Of a stretch of DNA of 64,000 nucleotides, positions 54,690-63,712 are shown in pieces; the first letter of the stretch is position 1; each line of letters begins with the position of its first letter. The notes under the pieces were generated by a model. That model was given only the letters and a program-made list of their open reading frames with translations. It was not told the origin of the DNA and did not search any database. Where the stretch lies: positions 1,054,001-1,118,000 of the forward strand of contig NZ_JQIV01000006.1 of NCBI RefSeq assembly GCF_000746825.1. Direction: 5' to 3'. Made by a program: the position numbers and the translations under genes. This DNA comes from Carnobacterium inhibens subsp. inhibens DSM 13024. GTDB lineage: Bacteria > Bacillota > Bacilli > Lactobacillales > Carnobacteriaceae.

Positions 54690-55889
54690 TTAATTGGATT
54701 TTTTTAAAATGTGTTTATAGTATACTTTATCTACGATTACAGCAATGGCATTATCTCCAGAAATATTTGCTGCTGTTCCAAAGCTATCTTGTGTTAAATA
54801 CAATGTAATCAATAGATTTCCCAACACCCCCGTTGGATCAATACCAACCATCGTCATAAACGGTAAAGCGCTCATGATGCCTCCACCTGGTGCGCCTGGT
54901 GCTGCTATCATAGCTACTCCCAACATCGCAATAAATCCTGCCATCATTCCAAAATGTACCGGCATATTGTAAATCAATAATACAGCTGTTACACATGATG
55001 TTACTGTCACAATACTTCCTAATAAATGAATCGTAGCACATAAAGGAATAACAAACTCACGAATTTGAGCTGATACACCATTCTTTTTAGCAACTTCTAA
55101 ATTTACTGGAATCGTAGCCGCAGATGATTGCGTTCCAATAGCTGTCACATATCCTGGAATTTGATTCTTAATCATTGTAAAAGGATTTTTTTTCGCGTAT
55201 AACCCTGCAATAACAAAGAAGAGCGATACTAAAATCAGTTGTAAACCAATGACTATCGCAAAGACTTTCCAGAAAATAGAAAGAATTGAAAACACACTTC
55301 CTGTATAACTCAAATTTACAAAATTACCAAATATAAAAAATGGCAATCCGGGAATAATAAATGAATTAAGCAGTTTGCTGATAATCAAACTAAATTCACT
55401 AAAAAAGTTGTACATCGTTTCCCCTTTGCCTTGTCCTTTTAACCAAGAAATACAAATACCGAACATAAATGAAAAAACAATAGCCGAAGTCACATCCAGC
55501 ATAGGTTCAATTGGTATAGAGAATAACGGTTCAAGACTTGGTTGATCCCCAACTACAGCCTTACTTAAGCTAGCATCAATAAATAAAGGAAATAGATTTA
55601 CAGCAACAAAGTATGCAATCATCCCAGCAATTAACGTTGAAGCATAAGCCAACACTGTTGTTAAACCTAATAATTTACCCGCTCCTTGTGTCAAATCGGC
55701 AATTCCTACTACTACAAAACCAATGATCATTAATGGGATAATAAAACTTAGTACACTGCTAAATAGTGAAGAAATCGTAACGGGTATTTGAATAATAAAA
55801 TCTGGCAAAAAATCCAACTGTCCAAAAATAATACCTAAAATAATAGCTATTAGCAACTTAGTTACTAATCCTAATTTGATTCTTTTCAT
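54690..55889 (-). CDS. Dicarboxylate/amino acid:cation symporter (DAACS family)
   Basis: The 399-residue membrane protein has the DAACS pattern: hydrophobic helices from residue 10, GIFGQLDF-like start, and the reentrant loops. TQSSAATIPVN (about 254-264) is hairpin 1. The C-terminal part has a glycine/proline-rich APGAPGGGIMSALP (about 331-344) and a DSFGTAANISGDNAIAVIVDK tail. Related transporters take up glutamate, serine/threonine or C4-dicarboxylates with Na+ or H+; the substrate is not assigned. Confidence 0.88.
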   Translation of the reverse strand: MKRIKLGLVTKLLIAIILGIIFGQLDFLPDFIIQIPVTISSLFSSVLSFIIPLMIIGFVVVGIADLTQGAGKLLGLTTVLAYASTLIAGMIAYFVAVNLFPLFIDASLSKAVVGDQPSLEPLFSIPIEPMLDVTSAIVFSFMFGICISWLKGQGKGETMYNFFSEFSLIISKLLNSFIIPGLPFFIFGNFVNLSYTGSVFSILSIFWKVFAIVIGLQLILVSLFFVIAGLYAKKNPFTMIKNQIPGYVTAIGTQSSAATIPVNLEVAKKNGVSAQIREFVIPLCATIHLLGSIVTVTSCVTAVLLIYNMPVHFGMMAGFIAMLGVAMIAAPGAPGGGIMSALPFMTMVGIDPTGVLGNLLITLYLTQDSFGTAANISGDNAIAVIVDKVYYKHILKKSN

Positions 55890-56046
55890 TCTTATTTACA
55901 CTCCTTTTATTAAAAAAAAAAAAATTTACTTTTTACAATAAATTCTTCCTTCATTATCCTAACATACATTTTTATTCCTAACCATTTTTTAATTAAAAAT
56001 AGTTCTTTTATCCTAAAAATAATAGTTGCTTATTTATTAAATCATG

Positions 56047-56098
56047 AAAATTAGCTGGTATCTATTCAGAATACTACCGAATGGATGCCAGCTAATGG
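56047..56098 (-). terminator. Terminator after the TetR-controlled ABC operon
   Basis: TTAGCTGG..ATC.ATTC and GAAT.GAT..CCAGCTAA arms; on the minus strand followed by TTTTC. Confidence 0.75.
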
Positions 56099-56126
56099 TT
56101 AACTATCTACTTTTCGAATTTATTGC

Positions 56127-56810
56127 TTATACATTTTTTTCTTCTTTCAGTACACCGTCTTCAATACGGTATACTCGATCACAATCTTTCAGCATACGCT
56201 CATCATGCGTTACCATGATAGCTGCTTTATTACGAGATCTTACTTCTTTTGCAATCAATTGGACCACTTCATAAGCACGCGCCGTATCTAAATTAGCTGT
56301 AGGTTCATCTGCTAAAATAACATCTGGATCATTCATAAAAGAACGTGCAATAGCCACTCGTTGTCTTTCACCACCGGATAATTCGTTAGGGAATTTTTTC
56401 AGTTTGTTTCCTAATCCCAAATCTGTCAGCAATTCACTAGCGGTTTGTTTCAATTCTTCAGTGATCGCACCTTTCATTTTAACAACTACTAAGAGTTGAT
56501 CTAACACTGTTAAATAAGGGATTAAGTTAGATGTTTGGAGTATAAAGCCAATTTGTTCTAAGCGAACGTGTGCTAATTCTTTTTCATTTAAAGTTGAAAT
56601 AGCTCTGTCTTTTACAAACACTTCTCCTTCAGAAGGCTGCAATAAAGCTCCAGCAATGGATAAAAAGGTACTTTTTCCTGAACCAGACGGTCCAATAATC
56701 GCCACAAACTCTCCTTTATTTACAGTCAACGAAACATGATCTAAAGCAATGGTTTCACTTTCACTATCTTTATAACGTTTTGTTACATTTTTCAACTGAA
56801 TACCAGACAT
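56127..56810 (-). CDS. ABC exporter ATP-binding protein (MacB/LolD-like)
   Basis: The 227-residue ATPase has Walker [10 protein letters not shown] (about 40-48), signature LSGGERQRV (about 144-152) and Walker B ILADEPTANLD. It is of the FtsE/LolD/MacB class that pairs with FtsX-like permeases. Its start codon overlaps the permease stop by one base (TAATG), so the pair is translationally coupled. It may export a peptide or toxic compound; substrate unknown. Confidence 0.92.
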   Translation of the reverse strand: MSGIQLKNVTKRYKDSESETIALDHVSLTVNKGEFVAIIGPSGSGKSTFLSIAGALLQPSEGEVFVKDRAISTLNEKELAHVRLEQIGFILQTSNLIPYLTVLDQLLVVVKMKGAITEELKQTASELLTDLGLGNKLKKFPNELSGGERQRVAIARSFMNDPDVILADEPTANLDTARAYEVVQLIAKEVRSRNKAAIMVTHDERMLKDCDRVYRIEDGVLKEEKNV

Positions 56811-57934
56811 TATTCCACCCTCCCTAAGGCTGTTAACGGATCAATTTTTGAAATTTTCATTACAGAAAATAACGAACTTAATACACTTATCGCTAGTAAA
56901 ACAACACTATAGATAATAACCATAGGAAGTTGCAAATTAAACGGCATTCCTTCTGGCAGTAATGCTGCAGTCATATATGTCAGTCCAATCCCTACTAAGA
57001 TGCTGACCGCTGATAAAATAAAAACTTGTGAAATAACTGTTTTAATAACAAACCAGTTGCTTCCTCCAATAGCCTTTAATACACCAAACTGTTGTGTTTT
57101 TTGGTTGGTCAAAACATAGAAAAATACACCTATGATAAACGCCGAAATAATGATTAAAAACCAAAGCATCATCATGATCGTTCCATTCTCAGCTGTATAG
57201 CCAGGAACTGCATTCACTGCTTCGTCTTTTGTACCGATTTCAATCCCATCGATTGTTTCATTTACGACTTCCACATCTATATCCGTTCCTTGAACTAGAA
57301 TTCCATTAACTGGATTTTCTATTCCATTATCTGAACCAGGTGCAGCATACTTGATAGCACGAAATTTATCTAGCTGACTAAAAATAACCGGTTGATGGTT
57401 TAAAGTCTCATTTTCAACAAAACCAATGATCTCCAACTCTTCAGTAGATCCATTGATTGCTAATGTATCACCTAATGAAAATCCATCTTCTTTCAATGAT
57501 TCATCTACGATTACACCATTTAAATTACTTGACGCCAATGGTTCACCAGAACGAACGCTTGGCTCCATGAACGATCCGGGTTGAATGCCTGCTATAAGAA
57601 CATCAACTTTTGTTGCATTTTCTTCATTACTGCCAGCTGAACGAATCGAAGCTGAAACAGTCCCCATAGAAGCAACAGACTCTACACCTTTTTGTTCTGC
57701 TATTTCTTTCTCTAACGATTCGGGAAGAATCGATTTAGAAAAGCTAAAATCTGTTTCATCTTCAAAAACAACATAATCTGCCTCAGAATATTTTAACGTC
57801 GAAGTTGCTAAATCAGATAATCCTGTTCCAAGACCAGATAATACAAACACGAGCCACGAAATAAATACGATAATTAAACCAATCATCATAAATTTTCCTT
57901 TGGAGTGCTTTAATTCTTTTAATGCTAAAAACAT
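56810..57934 (-). CDS. FtsX/MacB-like ABC permease
   Basis: The 374-residue protein has one N-terminal helix (about 14-36), a large extracytoplasmic domain (about 40-245) and three C-terminal helices, the FtsX/MacB topology. Its cytoplasmic end contains LKAIGGSNWFVIKTV (about 288-302), a coupling region. It forms an exporter with the ATPase at 56127. The promoter/operator lies just upstream, overlapping the end of the tetR gene. Confidence 0.9.
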   Translation of the reverse strand: MFLALKELKHSKGKFMMIGLIIVFISWLVFVLSGLGTGLSDLATSTLKYSEADYVVFEDETDFSFSKSILPESLEKEIAEQKGVESVASMGTVSASIRSAGSNEENATKVDVLIAGIQPGSFMEPSVRSGEPLASSNLNGVIVDESLKEDGFSLGDTLAINGSTEELEIIGFVENETLNHQPVIFSQLDKFRAIKYAAPGSDNGIENPVNGILVQGTDIDVEVVNETIDGIEIGTKDEAVNAVPGYTAENGTIMMMLWFLIIISAFIIGVFFYVLTNQKTQQFGVLKAIGGSNWFVIKTVISQVFILSAVSILVGIGLTYMTAALLPEGMPFNLQLPMVIIYSVVLLAISVLSSLFSVMKISKIDPLTALGRVE

Positions 57935-57980
57935 TTATCCTACCCCATTTCTTTGAATATTTATCCTTATAATGAGTAGT

Positions 57981-58016
57981 ATACACCAAAGTTACACTCG
58001 TGTCACTTTGGTGTAT
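57981..58016. promoter_or_regulatory. Long palindromic operator with embedded promoter, before the ABC operon
   Basis: A near-perfect 36-bp palindrome: arms ATACACCAAAGT (57981-57992) and ACTTTGGTGTAT (58005-58016), with inner ACAC/GTGT. On the minus strand it holds GTGACA, 17 bp then TATACT (about 57979-57984), a promoter for the permease and ATPase. It overlaps the last codons and stop of tetR. The TetR protein is the likely ligand. Confidence 0.75.
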
Positions 58017-58581
58017 CAAAAATACCATTTTTTATGATCATCTTAATAAAATAAGCTTTTTCTTGCAAACTTAATTGAGAACGATCAGGTATATTAATGC
58101 TATGAAAAATAATACCCACAATTAAACTATCGGGTATTTCTTTTTTTATCTGTCCATTTTTTTTACCCGTCTGGATAAATTGTTGTATATAATTTAAAAA
58201 ATGGCCATGCACTTCTTTAGAAATCGCCTCTTTTTGTAGTTGTTTTTCAGGACTAATTAGGGTTTTCTTTGGTATATCATTTGAGATCAAATGCGTATCT
58301 CGATAATTGAATATCAGCTCGAATAATTGGTCAAATTGATTGGAATAGTCTACAGACCATGTTAGTTGATTAAAATCCCGCATCATCTGTTCCATTTGCT
58401 TTATTAAATAGTCCGTAATAAGTTCATCTTTATTCGTATAGTACTTATAAATAGCCGCTCTTGAAACATTTAATGACTTAGCTAGCAGACTAAAAGAAAA
58501 TTTTTCATATCCTTCCTTTATCAGAAGATTATGAGTCTGTACGTAAATATCTTCTGTTGAAAATTTCTTTTCTCTTACCAT
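58003..58581 (-). CDS. TetR-family transcriptional regulator
   Basis: The 192-residue protein has the N-terminal TetR helix-turn-helix: FSFSLLAKSLNVSRAAIYKYYTNKDELI (about 22-49). The C-terminal ligand domain is not recognisable in detail. It lies directly upstream of the ABC exporter genes on the same strand, and its stop lies inside a palindrome that covers the exporter promoter, so it probably represses the exporter. No similar palindrome is seen at its own start. Confidence 0.88.
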   Translation of the reverse strand: MVREKKFSTEDIYVQTHNLLIKEGYEKFSFSLLAKSLNVSRAAIYKYYTNKDELITDYLIKQMEQMMRDFNQLTWSVDYSNQFDQLFELIFNYRDTHLISNDIPKKTLISPEKQLQKEAISKEVHGHFLNYIQQFIQTGKKNGQIKKEIPDSLIVGIIFHSINIPDRSQLSLQEKAYFIKMIIKNGIFDTPK

Positions 58582-58647
58582 CCAAAATCATCCTTTCATT
58601 TTCTCTTTTCTACTATAGATTATACCATGTTCTCATCTGCTAAAAAG

Positions 58648-58692
58648 CAAAAATACCAAGAGCTGAGACAAATCCCTCAACTCTTGGTATCC
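58648..58692 (-). terminator. Rho-independent terminator after pepC
   Basis: ATACCAAGAG and CTCTTGGTAT arms with an extended TGAG.CTCA region. It also borders the tetR promoter region. Confidence 0.8.
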
Positions 58693-58694
58693 AT

Positions 58695-60032
58695 TTATCT
58701 AACTAATGCTAAAGCACCCATTGGATCCCAAGGTTCTAATTCGATAATGGGTTCATCTAAGGCTTTTAACCATTTTTCAGGAATGTATTTCTTGTCTACT
58801 GCAATTTGATAATTAAATTCTTCAAACCATTTATCACTCATAGAAAAAATCCCTTTTTTACCAGACTTATCTCCCCAACTGTTTTCGACTTTCCAAGTCT
58901 GTGGTTGACCTTGTTCATCTAAATCTACTCCAACAAAAACCATCGCATGGGTCAATAAGCTGTCTCCGTAATCTAAGCGTTGAGCTTTTGACAAACCGCT
59001 ATCTTCACCCAATGTCAACTCATAATTGTAACTGTGTTCATCCATAATCCCAACATCTCTTATCGACATTTTGCCCACATCACAGCCAAACCACACAGGT
59101 TGTCCATCTTTAATTGAAGCAACTGCTGCTTCTTTTAGTACTTGGATCGGAACATTGATGTATTGAATCGGTTTAGCTTCTTTAACGGTTCCTAAATACT
59201 TAACGGTGTAAGCTCTTCCATATGGTTTATCTTCTGTTGGTGCATTCAACAAACTGACTAAACTAGTTAAGTCCCAACCTACATACTCTTTGAAAAAAGC
59301 TTGTGGTGTAATATCTTTGATGCGACAGTATTCATCATCTTTGTTTCGATACGTATAAGTGAATGTTTCAGGAACTTCTCCTAAAGCTTTCACTAAAACT
59401 GTATAGATAAAATACAACATATCTTCTTTTTTAGCCGTTAGTTCATTTTGTGTTGATCCTGCTTGGTAACCTTCACGTAATTGACAAGCAAATTCTCTTA
59501 ATTTAGATGTCAGTATTGAATTTAATTTTCTTGTATTAGAAGAATGAAAGGTTTCCGGCATAACTGATTTAGGAACAGCTCCATATTTTTCTAACAGACC
59601 TGAAAACATATCCCACTGTCCTCCATCTTGAACTGGATCCATCAATAGATGAGAAATAATTCTAGAATCTTGGGCTTCGTCAAGTGTTTCCAAAATGCTG
59701 TCTAAGAAATAATTTGCTTTTTCTAATTTATCCCAAAATAAGGTATAGTTTTGTGAAAACTCAAAACTTTCCATATTTAACTTATTCATTGTATCTACAC
59801 GAGCTGTATTTAATGCTGCAAACATCCAACAGCGTCCACTAGATTTTTGATTTGTTATTGTGCCGCGTTTTGTTTCATTTGAAAACTCAAAAGAGTGCTT
59901 TCTTAAAACATTATTGTCTAAAGAAGCATCATCAATACCAACTTTTGCAATTGCACCTTTGATCACTTGGTTACTGCTATTGCCATCAAATTGGTCTTTA
60001 AATTTCGTTAATAATTCGTTATTGATTCCCAT
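58695..60032 (-). CDS. pepC: Aminopeptidase C (bleomycin hydrolase family)
   Basis: The 445-residue cytoplasmic cysteine aminopeptidase is a standard lactic-acid-bacterial PepC. Catalytic Cys is in SGRCWMFAALNTAR (about 66-79), His in LTHAMVFVGVD and Asn in KVENSWGDKSGKKG. It takes single residues off peptides and self-assembles into a hexamer. I start at the ATG 60032, 7 nt from a GGGGAGG site; the ATG at 60038 would be too close. It is a single-gene unit. Confidence 0.96.
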   Translation of the reverse strand: MGINNELLTKFKDQFDGNSSNQVIKGAIAKVGIDDASLDNNVLRKHSFEFSNETKRGTITNQKSSGRCWMFAALNTARVDTMNKLNMESFEFSQNYTLFWDKLEKANYFLDSILETLDEAQDSRIISHLLMDPVQDGGQWDMFSGLLEKYGAVPKSVMPETFHSSNTRKLNSILTSKLREFACQLREGYQAGSTQNELTAKKEDMLYFIYTVLVKALGEVPETFTYTYRNKDDEYCRIKDITPQAFFKEYVGWDLTSLVSLLNAPTEDKPYGRAYTVKYLGTVKEAKPIQYINVPIQVLKEAAVASIKDGQPVWFGCDVGKMSIRDVGIMDEHSYNYELTLGEDSGLSKAQRLDYGDSLLTHAMVFVGVDLDEQGQPQTWKVENSWGDKSGKKGIFSMSDKWFEEFNYQIAVDKKYIPEKWLKALDEPIIELEPWDPMGALALVR

Positions 60033-60229
60033 CTTCATTCCTCCCCTAAATAATAATTAATAGGTTACTCTTCTTTGGCTTATTTAGCAAGCTGCTTCAT
60101 TTAGAGTACTAATTAAACTTGTCCTTATTTTAATGGTCTATTTCATCAAAATATAATTGTTTTCCCTTTTAATTCAACTTTTTTTCCTAGCCTTTCTTGA
60201 TTACATATCATACAACGGGTACTACTCTT

Positions 60230-60310
60230 ACATGAAACGACCTTTGACGTAAAAGTTGAATAAAAAAAATTCTCACTTATTCGTCAAAGCGGGGTCCACG
60301 TAAAAGTGAA
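60230..60310. repeat. Imperfect tandem pair of hairpin-forming repeats
   Basis: CGTAAAAGTTGAATAAAAAA (from about 60249) and CGTAAAAGTGAACAAAAAAA (from about 60299) are similar units of about 50 bp. The first is also framed by CTTTGACG (60241-60248)/CGTCAAAG. The second unit runs into the copZ terminator. Origin and role are unknown. Confidence 0.5.
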
Positions 60311-60350
60311 CAAAAAAACTCACTCTTCCGTAGAAAAGTGAGTTTTTAAA
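60311..60350 (-). terminator. Rho-independent terminator after copZ
   Basis: AAAAACTCACT (60315-60325) pairs with AGTGAGTTTTT (60338-60348); the minus strand ends in a T run. Confidence 0.88.
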
Positions 60351-60352
60351 CT

Positions 60353-60562
60353 TTAGTTACTGCTTACTACATCATAATTTGTATCGCTTAATGCTTGATT
60401 AAAAACCGCTTCATCAATGTCTGTTTGGCTTTCCACAATAGCTTGTTTAGTAGCTAAATCAACTGCTACACGTTCAACTCCTTCAACAGCTTGAATTTTT
60501 TCAACTACTGTGCTGGCACAACCTTCACATTTCATACCTTCAATGGTCAATTCTTTTTTCAT
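60353..60562 (-). CDS. copZ: Copper chaperone CopZ
   Basis: The 69-residue protein is a single heavy-metal-associated domain with the metal-binding GMKCEGC motif (C12, C15). It shuttles Cu(I) to the CopY repressor and the CopA pump. I use the ATG at 60562 with TGGAG upstream; the longer start adds an unlikely stretch. It is the last gene of copY-copA-copZ. Confidence 0.92.
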   Translation of the reverse strand: MKKELTIEGMKCEGCASTVVEKIQAVEGVERVAVDLATKQAIVESQTDIDEAVFNQALSDTNYDVVSSN

Positions 60563-60604
60563 TAGTAATCGCTCCATTTCTATTTTTATTTTTTTACCTC
60601 TTTT

Positions 60605-63064
60605 CTATTTAATAGAAGAGGGTTTGAACCTTTTTAAGCGCAAGGCGTTAATCAATACAGATACTGAGCTGAAACTCATTGCCGCTCCAGCTAGCATAGG
60701 ATTTAATAATGGTCCACCAAAAACATGCAATAGACCCATCGCAATTGGAATACCTAATACATTGTATCCAAATGCCCAAAATAAGTTTTCTTTGATATTT
60801 TTGATGGTTGCTTTACTTAATTCAACGGCTGTTGATACGTCCATTAAATCACTTCTCATCAACACAATATCAGCAGATTCCATAGCTACATCTGTACCTG
60901 ATCCAATAGCAATTCCGATATCTGCTTGAGCTAAAGCTGGAGCATCATTGATTCCATCACCAACCATCGCAACGATCTTTCCTTCAGCTTGCAATTTTTT
61001 CACTTCGTTTGCTTTTTCTTCTGGAAGTACTTCACTTAATACACGATCAATACCGACTTGTTTTGCAATTGCTTGGGCTGTACGTTTATTATCACCAGTG
61101 ATCATCGCTACTTCTAATCCCATCTTATGCAATTTTTCAATAGCTTTCAAACTATTTGCTTTTACTGTATCAGCAACGGCAATAATCCCAACAATTTGAT
61201 CATCTTTAGCAATGTACATTGGTGTTTTCCCTTCACCAGCCAACGTATCGGAAACTGTTTCTACTGTATCTATCGAAATGCCATGGTCTATCATTAGTTT
61301 TTTATTTCCTAATAATAGCGATTGATTCTCAATCGTTACTTCAATTCCATGTCCTGGCAGTGCATTAAACGTTTGAGTTTTAAAAAGAGACAAGTCTTTC
61401 TTTTCTGCCCCATGAACAATCGCTTCTCCTAATGGATGTTCTGATCCTCTTTCAGCAGAAGCTGCAAGGATCAGCAGTTCTTCTTCGGACATCCCATTCA
61501 CTGCTACAATATCTGTCACTTCAGGTTTTCCTTCTGTGATTGTACCTGTTTTGTCAAAGATAATCGTTTGGATTTTGTGCGTTTTTTCTAATGCTCCACC
61601 ACTTTTAATCAAAACTCCATGTTCTGCACCTTTTCCTGTTCCAACCATAATAGCAGTTGGAGTTGCTAGCCCAAGTGCACAAGGACAAGCAATAACTAAT
61701 ACAGAAATAGCAATCGTTAAAGCAAATACACCTGACTCACCTGCTATATACCAAGCTAAACCTGATATAACAGCTAATACAATAACGATAGGTACAAAAT
61801 ATCCAGAAATAATATCAGCCAATTTTGCAATGGGAGCTTTCGAACCTTGGGCATCTTCAACCAATTTAATGATTTGAGATAAGGCTGTATCTTTCCCTAC
61901 TTTAGTGGCTTTATATTTAATGGTCCCATTTTGATTGATACTTGCCCCAATTACAGCATCGCCGGCTGTTTTTTCAACCGGTATACTTTCTCCGGTCAAC
62001 ATTGCTTCATCAACTGAAGTATTTCCTTCAACAACGATTCCATCGACCGGCATTTTTTCACCAGGTTTAACAATGATGAGGTCATTTACTTGAACTTCAT
62101 CAATTGCTACATCGACTTCTTGTCCATTACGCATTATTCTAGCTTGTTTTGGAGCTAGACCCATTAATTTCTTTATTGCTTCAGATGTTTTTCCCTTTGA
62201 AAGAGCTTCAAAGTATTTTCCAAGCGTAATCAACGTCAAAATAACTGCCGCAGATTCATAATAAAGATCCATCGCTAAATGAGTATTTCCCATTCCTATC
62301 GCTACAGTTGAAATCAAACTGTACAGGAATGCAGCACTCGTTCCTAAAGCAACCAGCGAATCCATGTTGGGATGCCCTTTAACTAAAGCCTTAAACCCCA
62401 CTTTAAAGAATTCTCTTCCTAAAATGATTACGGGAATAGTTAAAACCAATTGAGCTAGAGCAAATGTCACAGCGTTTGCCATAGGATCAATGAATTCTGG
62501 TAAAGGCATTCCTAGCATATGCCCCATTGAAATATACAATAAAGGCACAGTGAAAAGGGCTGAAATCCAAAAACGTTGCCACATATCTTTTATGTGCTGT
62601 GCTTTTTTTTCACGAGTTCTATCTATTTCATCCCCTGTTTCAACTTCTTCATGTGCTGTATACCCAACTTCTTCAACAGCTTTCGTAACGTCTGCTAAAA
62701 CTAATTGATCAGGGTCATATTCGATACTCATTTTTTCAGTTGCTAAATTAACATTTACCATTTGTACAGCAGCTAATTTCCCTACTGCTTTTTCAATTGT
62801 TTGTGCACAAGATGCGCACGTCATGCCTTCAATCACATAATTTTTTTGTTTTGTGTTTGTTACTGCTTTATATCCTGACTGATTGACAGCCTCTTGAATA
62901 TCTTTATCCGTAAGTTTTGCCTCATCATAGGTGATATGCATTTTTTCAGTAGCTAGATTAACCGTTGATTCTTGGACTCCTGACAATTTTTTAGTTGCTT
63001 TTTCAACAGTCTGAGCACAAGAAGCACAACTCATCCCTTCAATTGTAAAGTTTTTTTCAATCAT
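60605..63064 (-). CDS. copA: Copper-translocating P1B-type ATPase CopA
   Basis: The 819-residue pump has two N-terminal metal-binding domains (GMSCASC at 10-16 and GMTCASC near 80), membrane helices, the CPC ion motif in [13 protein letters not shown], the phosphorylation site DKTGT, HP in GSEHPLGEA, and [10 protein letters not shown]. These are all typical of Cu(I) exporters. The ATG at 63064 is 9 nt from AAGGAG; the ATG at 63070 is only 3 nt away. It lies 21 bp downstream of copY. Confidence 0.95.
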   Translation of the reverse strand: MIEKNFTIEGMSCASCAQTVEKATKKLSGVQESTVNLATEKMHITYDEAKLTDKDIQEAVNQSGYKAVTNTKQKNYVIEGMTCASCAQTIEKAVGKLAAVQMVNVNLATEKMSIEYDPDQLVLADVTKAVEEVGYTAHEEVETGDEIDRTREKKAQHIKDMWQRFWISALFTVPLLYISMGHMLGMPLPEFIDPMANAVTFALAQLVLTIPVIILGREFFKVGFKALVKGHPNMDSLVALGTSAAFLYSLISTVAIGMGNTHLAMDLYYESAAVILTLITLGKYFEALSKGKTSEAIKKLMGLAPKQARIMRNGQEVDVAIDEVQVNDLIIVKPGEKMPVDGIVVEGNTSVDEAMLTGESIPVEKTAGDAVIGASINQNGTIKYKATKVGKDTALSQIIKLVEDAQGSKAPIAKLADIISGYFVPIVIVLAVISGLAWYIAGESGVFALTIAISVLVIACPCALGLATPTAIMVGTGKGAEHGVLIKSGGALEKTHKIQTIIFDKTGTITEGKPEVTDIVAVNGMSEEELLILAASAERGSEHPLGEAIVHGAEKKDLSLFKTQTFNALPGHGIEVTIENQSLLLGNKKLMIDHGISIDTVETVSDTLAGEGKTPMYIAKDDQIVGIIAVADTVKANSLKAIEKLHKMGLEVAMITGDNKRTAQAIAKQVGIDRVLSEVLPEEKANEVKKLQAEGKIVAMVGDGINDAPALAQADIGIAIGSGTDVAMESADIVLMRSDLMDVSTAVELSKATIKNIKENLFWAFGYNVLGIPIAMGLLHVFGGPLLNPMLAGAAMSFSSVSVLINALRLKRFKPSSIK

Positions 63065-63085
63065 TTTCATTCACTCCTTTTTAAA

Positions 63086-63532
63086 TTAATGATGATAGTG
63101 TTGACAGTCACATTGGCCCGGCGTGCAATTACACGATACAACATCCACTGCTTCCATTTTTTTTCGTTGTATTATTTCTTCTAATAGCTGTACATCCGAA
63201 TGACTTAACGTGGCTTCACTAAGCAATTCTGCTAGCGTTGCCCCAACTTTTCGATTGCAAAGGTGTTCAAAAAAATCGGATGTTTTGCTTTTCAAACTTT
63301 CTTCTTCAGTAACTGAAGGACTGTACAAATATTTATTTCCGATTGCTTCTGTCTTCAACATTCCCTTTTCAACTAACCGACCAATCAATGTTTTAATCGT
63401 CGCTTGTTTCCAATTCATTTTTTCTTTTATTATTTCTGTAATATCTTTACTAGTCACCGTGTGATTAGTCCAAACTACCCGCATAATTTCCCATTCCGCA
63501 TCTGAAATGGTTGGCTGAGTTTTGTTTGTCAT
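63086..63532 (-). CDS. copY: Copper-responsive repressor CopY
   Basis: The 148-residue protein has a MecI/BlaI-like winged-helix N-terminus (SDAEWEIMRVVWTN, WKQATIKTLIGRLVEKGML) and a C-terminal CxCxxxxCxC metal motif in CNCTPGQCDC (about 135-144). Zinc-bound CopY binds cop boxes and copper displaces it. The operon order is copY-copA-copZ. Two cop boxes lie upstream. Confidence 0.93.
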   Translation of the reverse strand: MTNKTQPTISDAEWEIMRVVWTNHTVTSKDITEIIKEKMNWKQATIKTLIGRLVEKGMLKTEAIGNKYLYSPSVTEEESLKSKTSDFFEHLCNRKVGATLAELLSEATLSHSDVQLLEEIIQRKKMEAVDVVSCNCTPGQCDCQHYHH

Positions 63533-63554
63533 TTATCTCGTCCTCCTATTCGAT

Positions 63555-63611
63555 TACATTCGTAAACGTTTCTTATATCTATAGTTTACATCTGTAAACG
63601 TTTCTTGTCAA
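63555..63611 (-). promoter_or_regulatory. cop promoter with two CopY boxes
   Basis: On the minus strand TTGACA (63606-63611) is 17 bp from TAAACT (63583-63588). One box TACATCTGTA (63587-63596) fits the cop consensus TACAnnTGTA exactly, and the second TACATTCGTA (63555-63564) has one mismatch. They are 32 bp apart. Confidence 0.85.
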
Positions 63612-63682
63612 TAGTTATGTCTAGGATTTACAATTGGTATCCAATTTTTCATTCTTAGTGCTGTTTCTTTCTTTTATTATAG

Positions 63683-63712
63683 AAAAAAGAAGCGAGAAAA
63701 TTCTCTCACTCC
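63683..63712 (-). terminator. Rho-independent terminator after motB
   Basis: On the minus strand AGTGAGA pairs with TCTCGCT (with a T-G pair), followed by TCTTTTTTCT. Confidence 0.75.
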
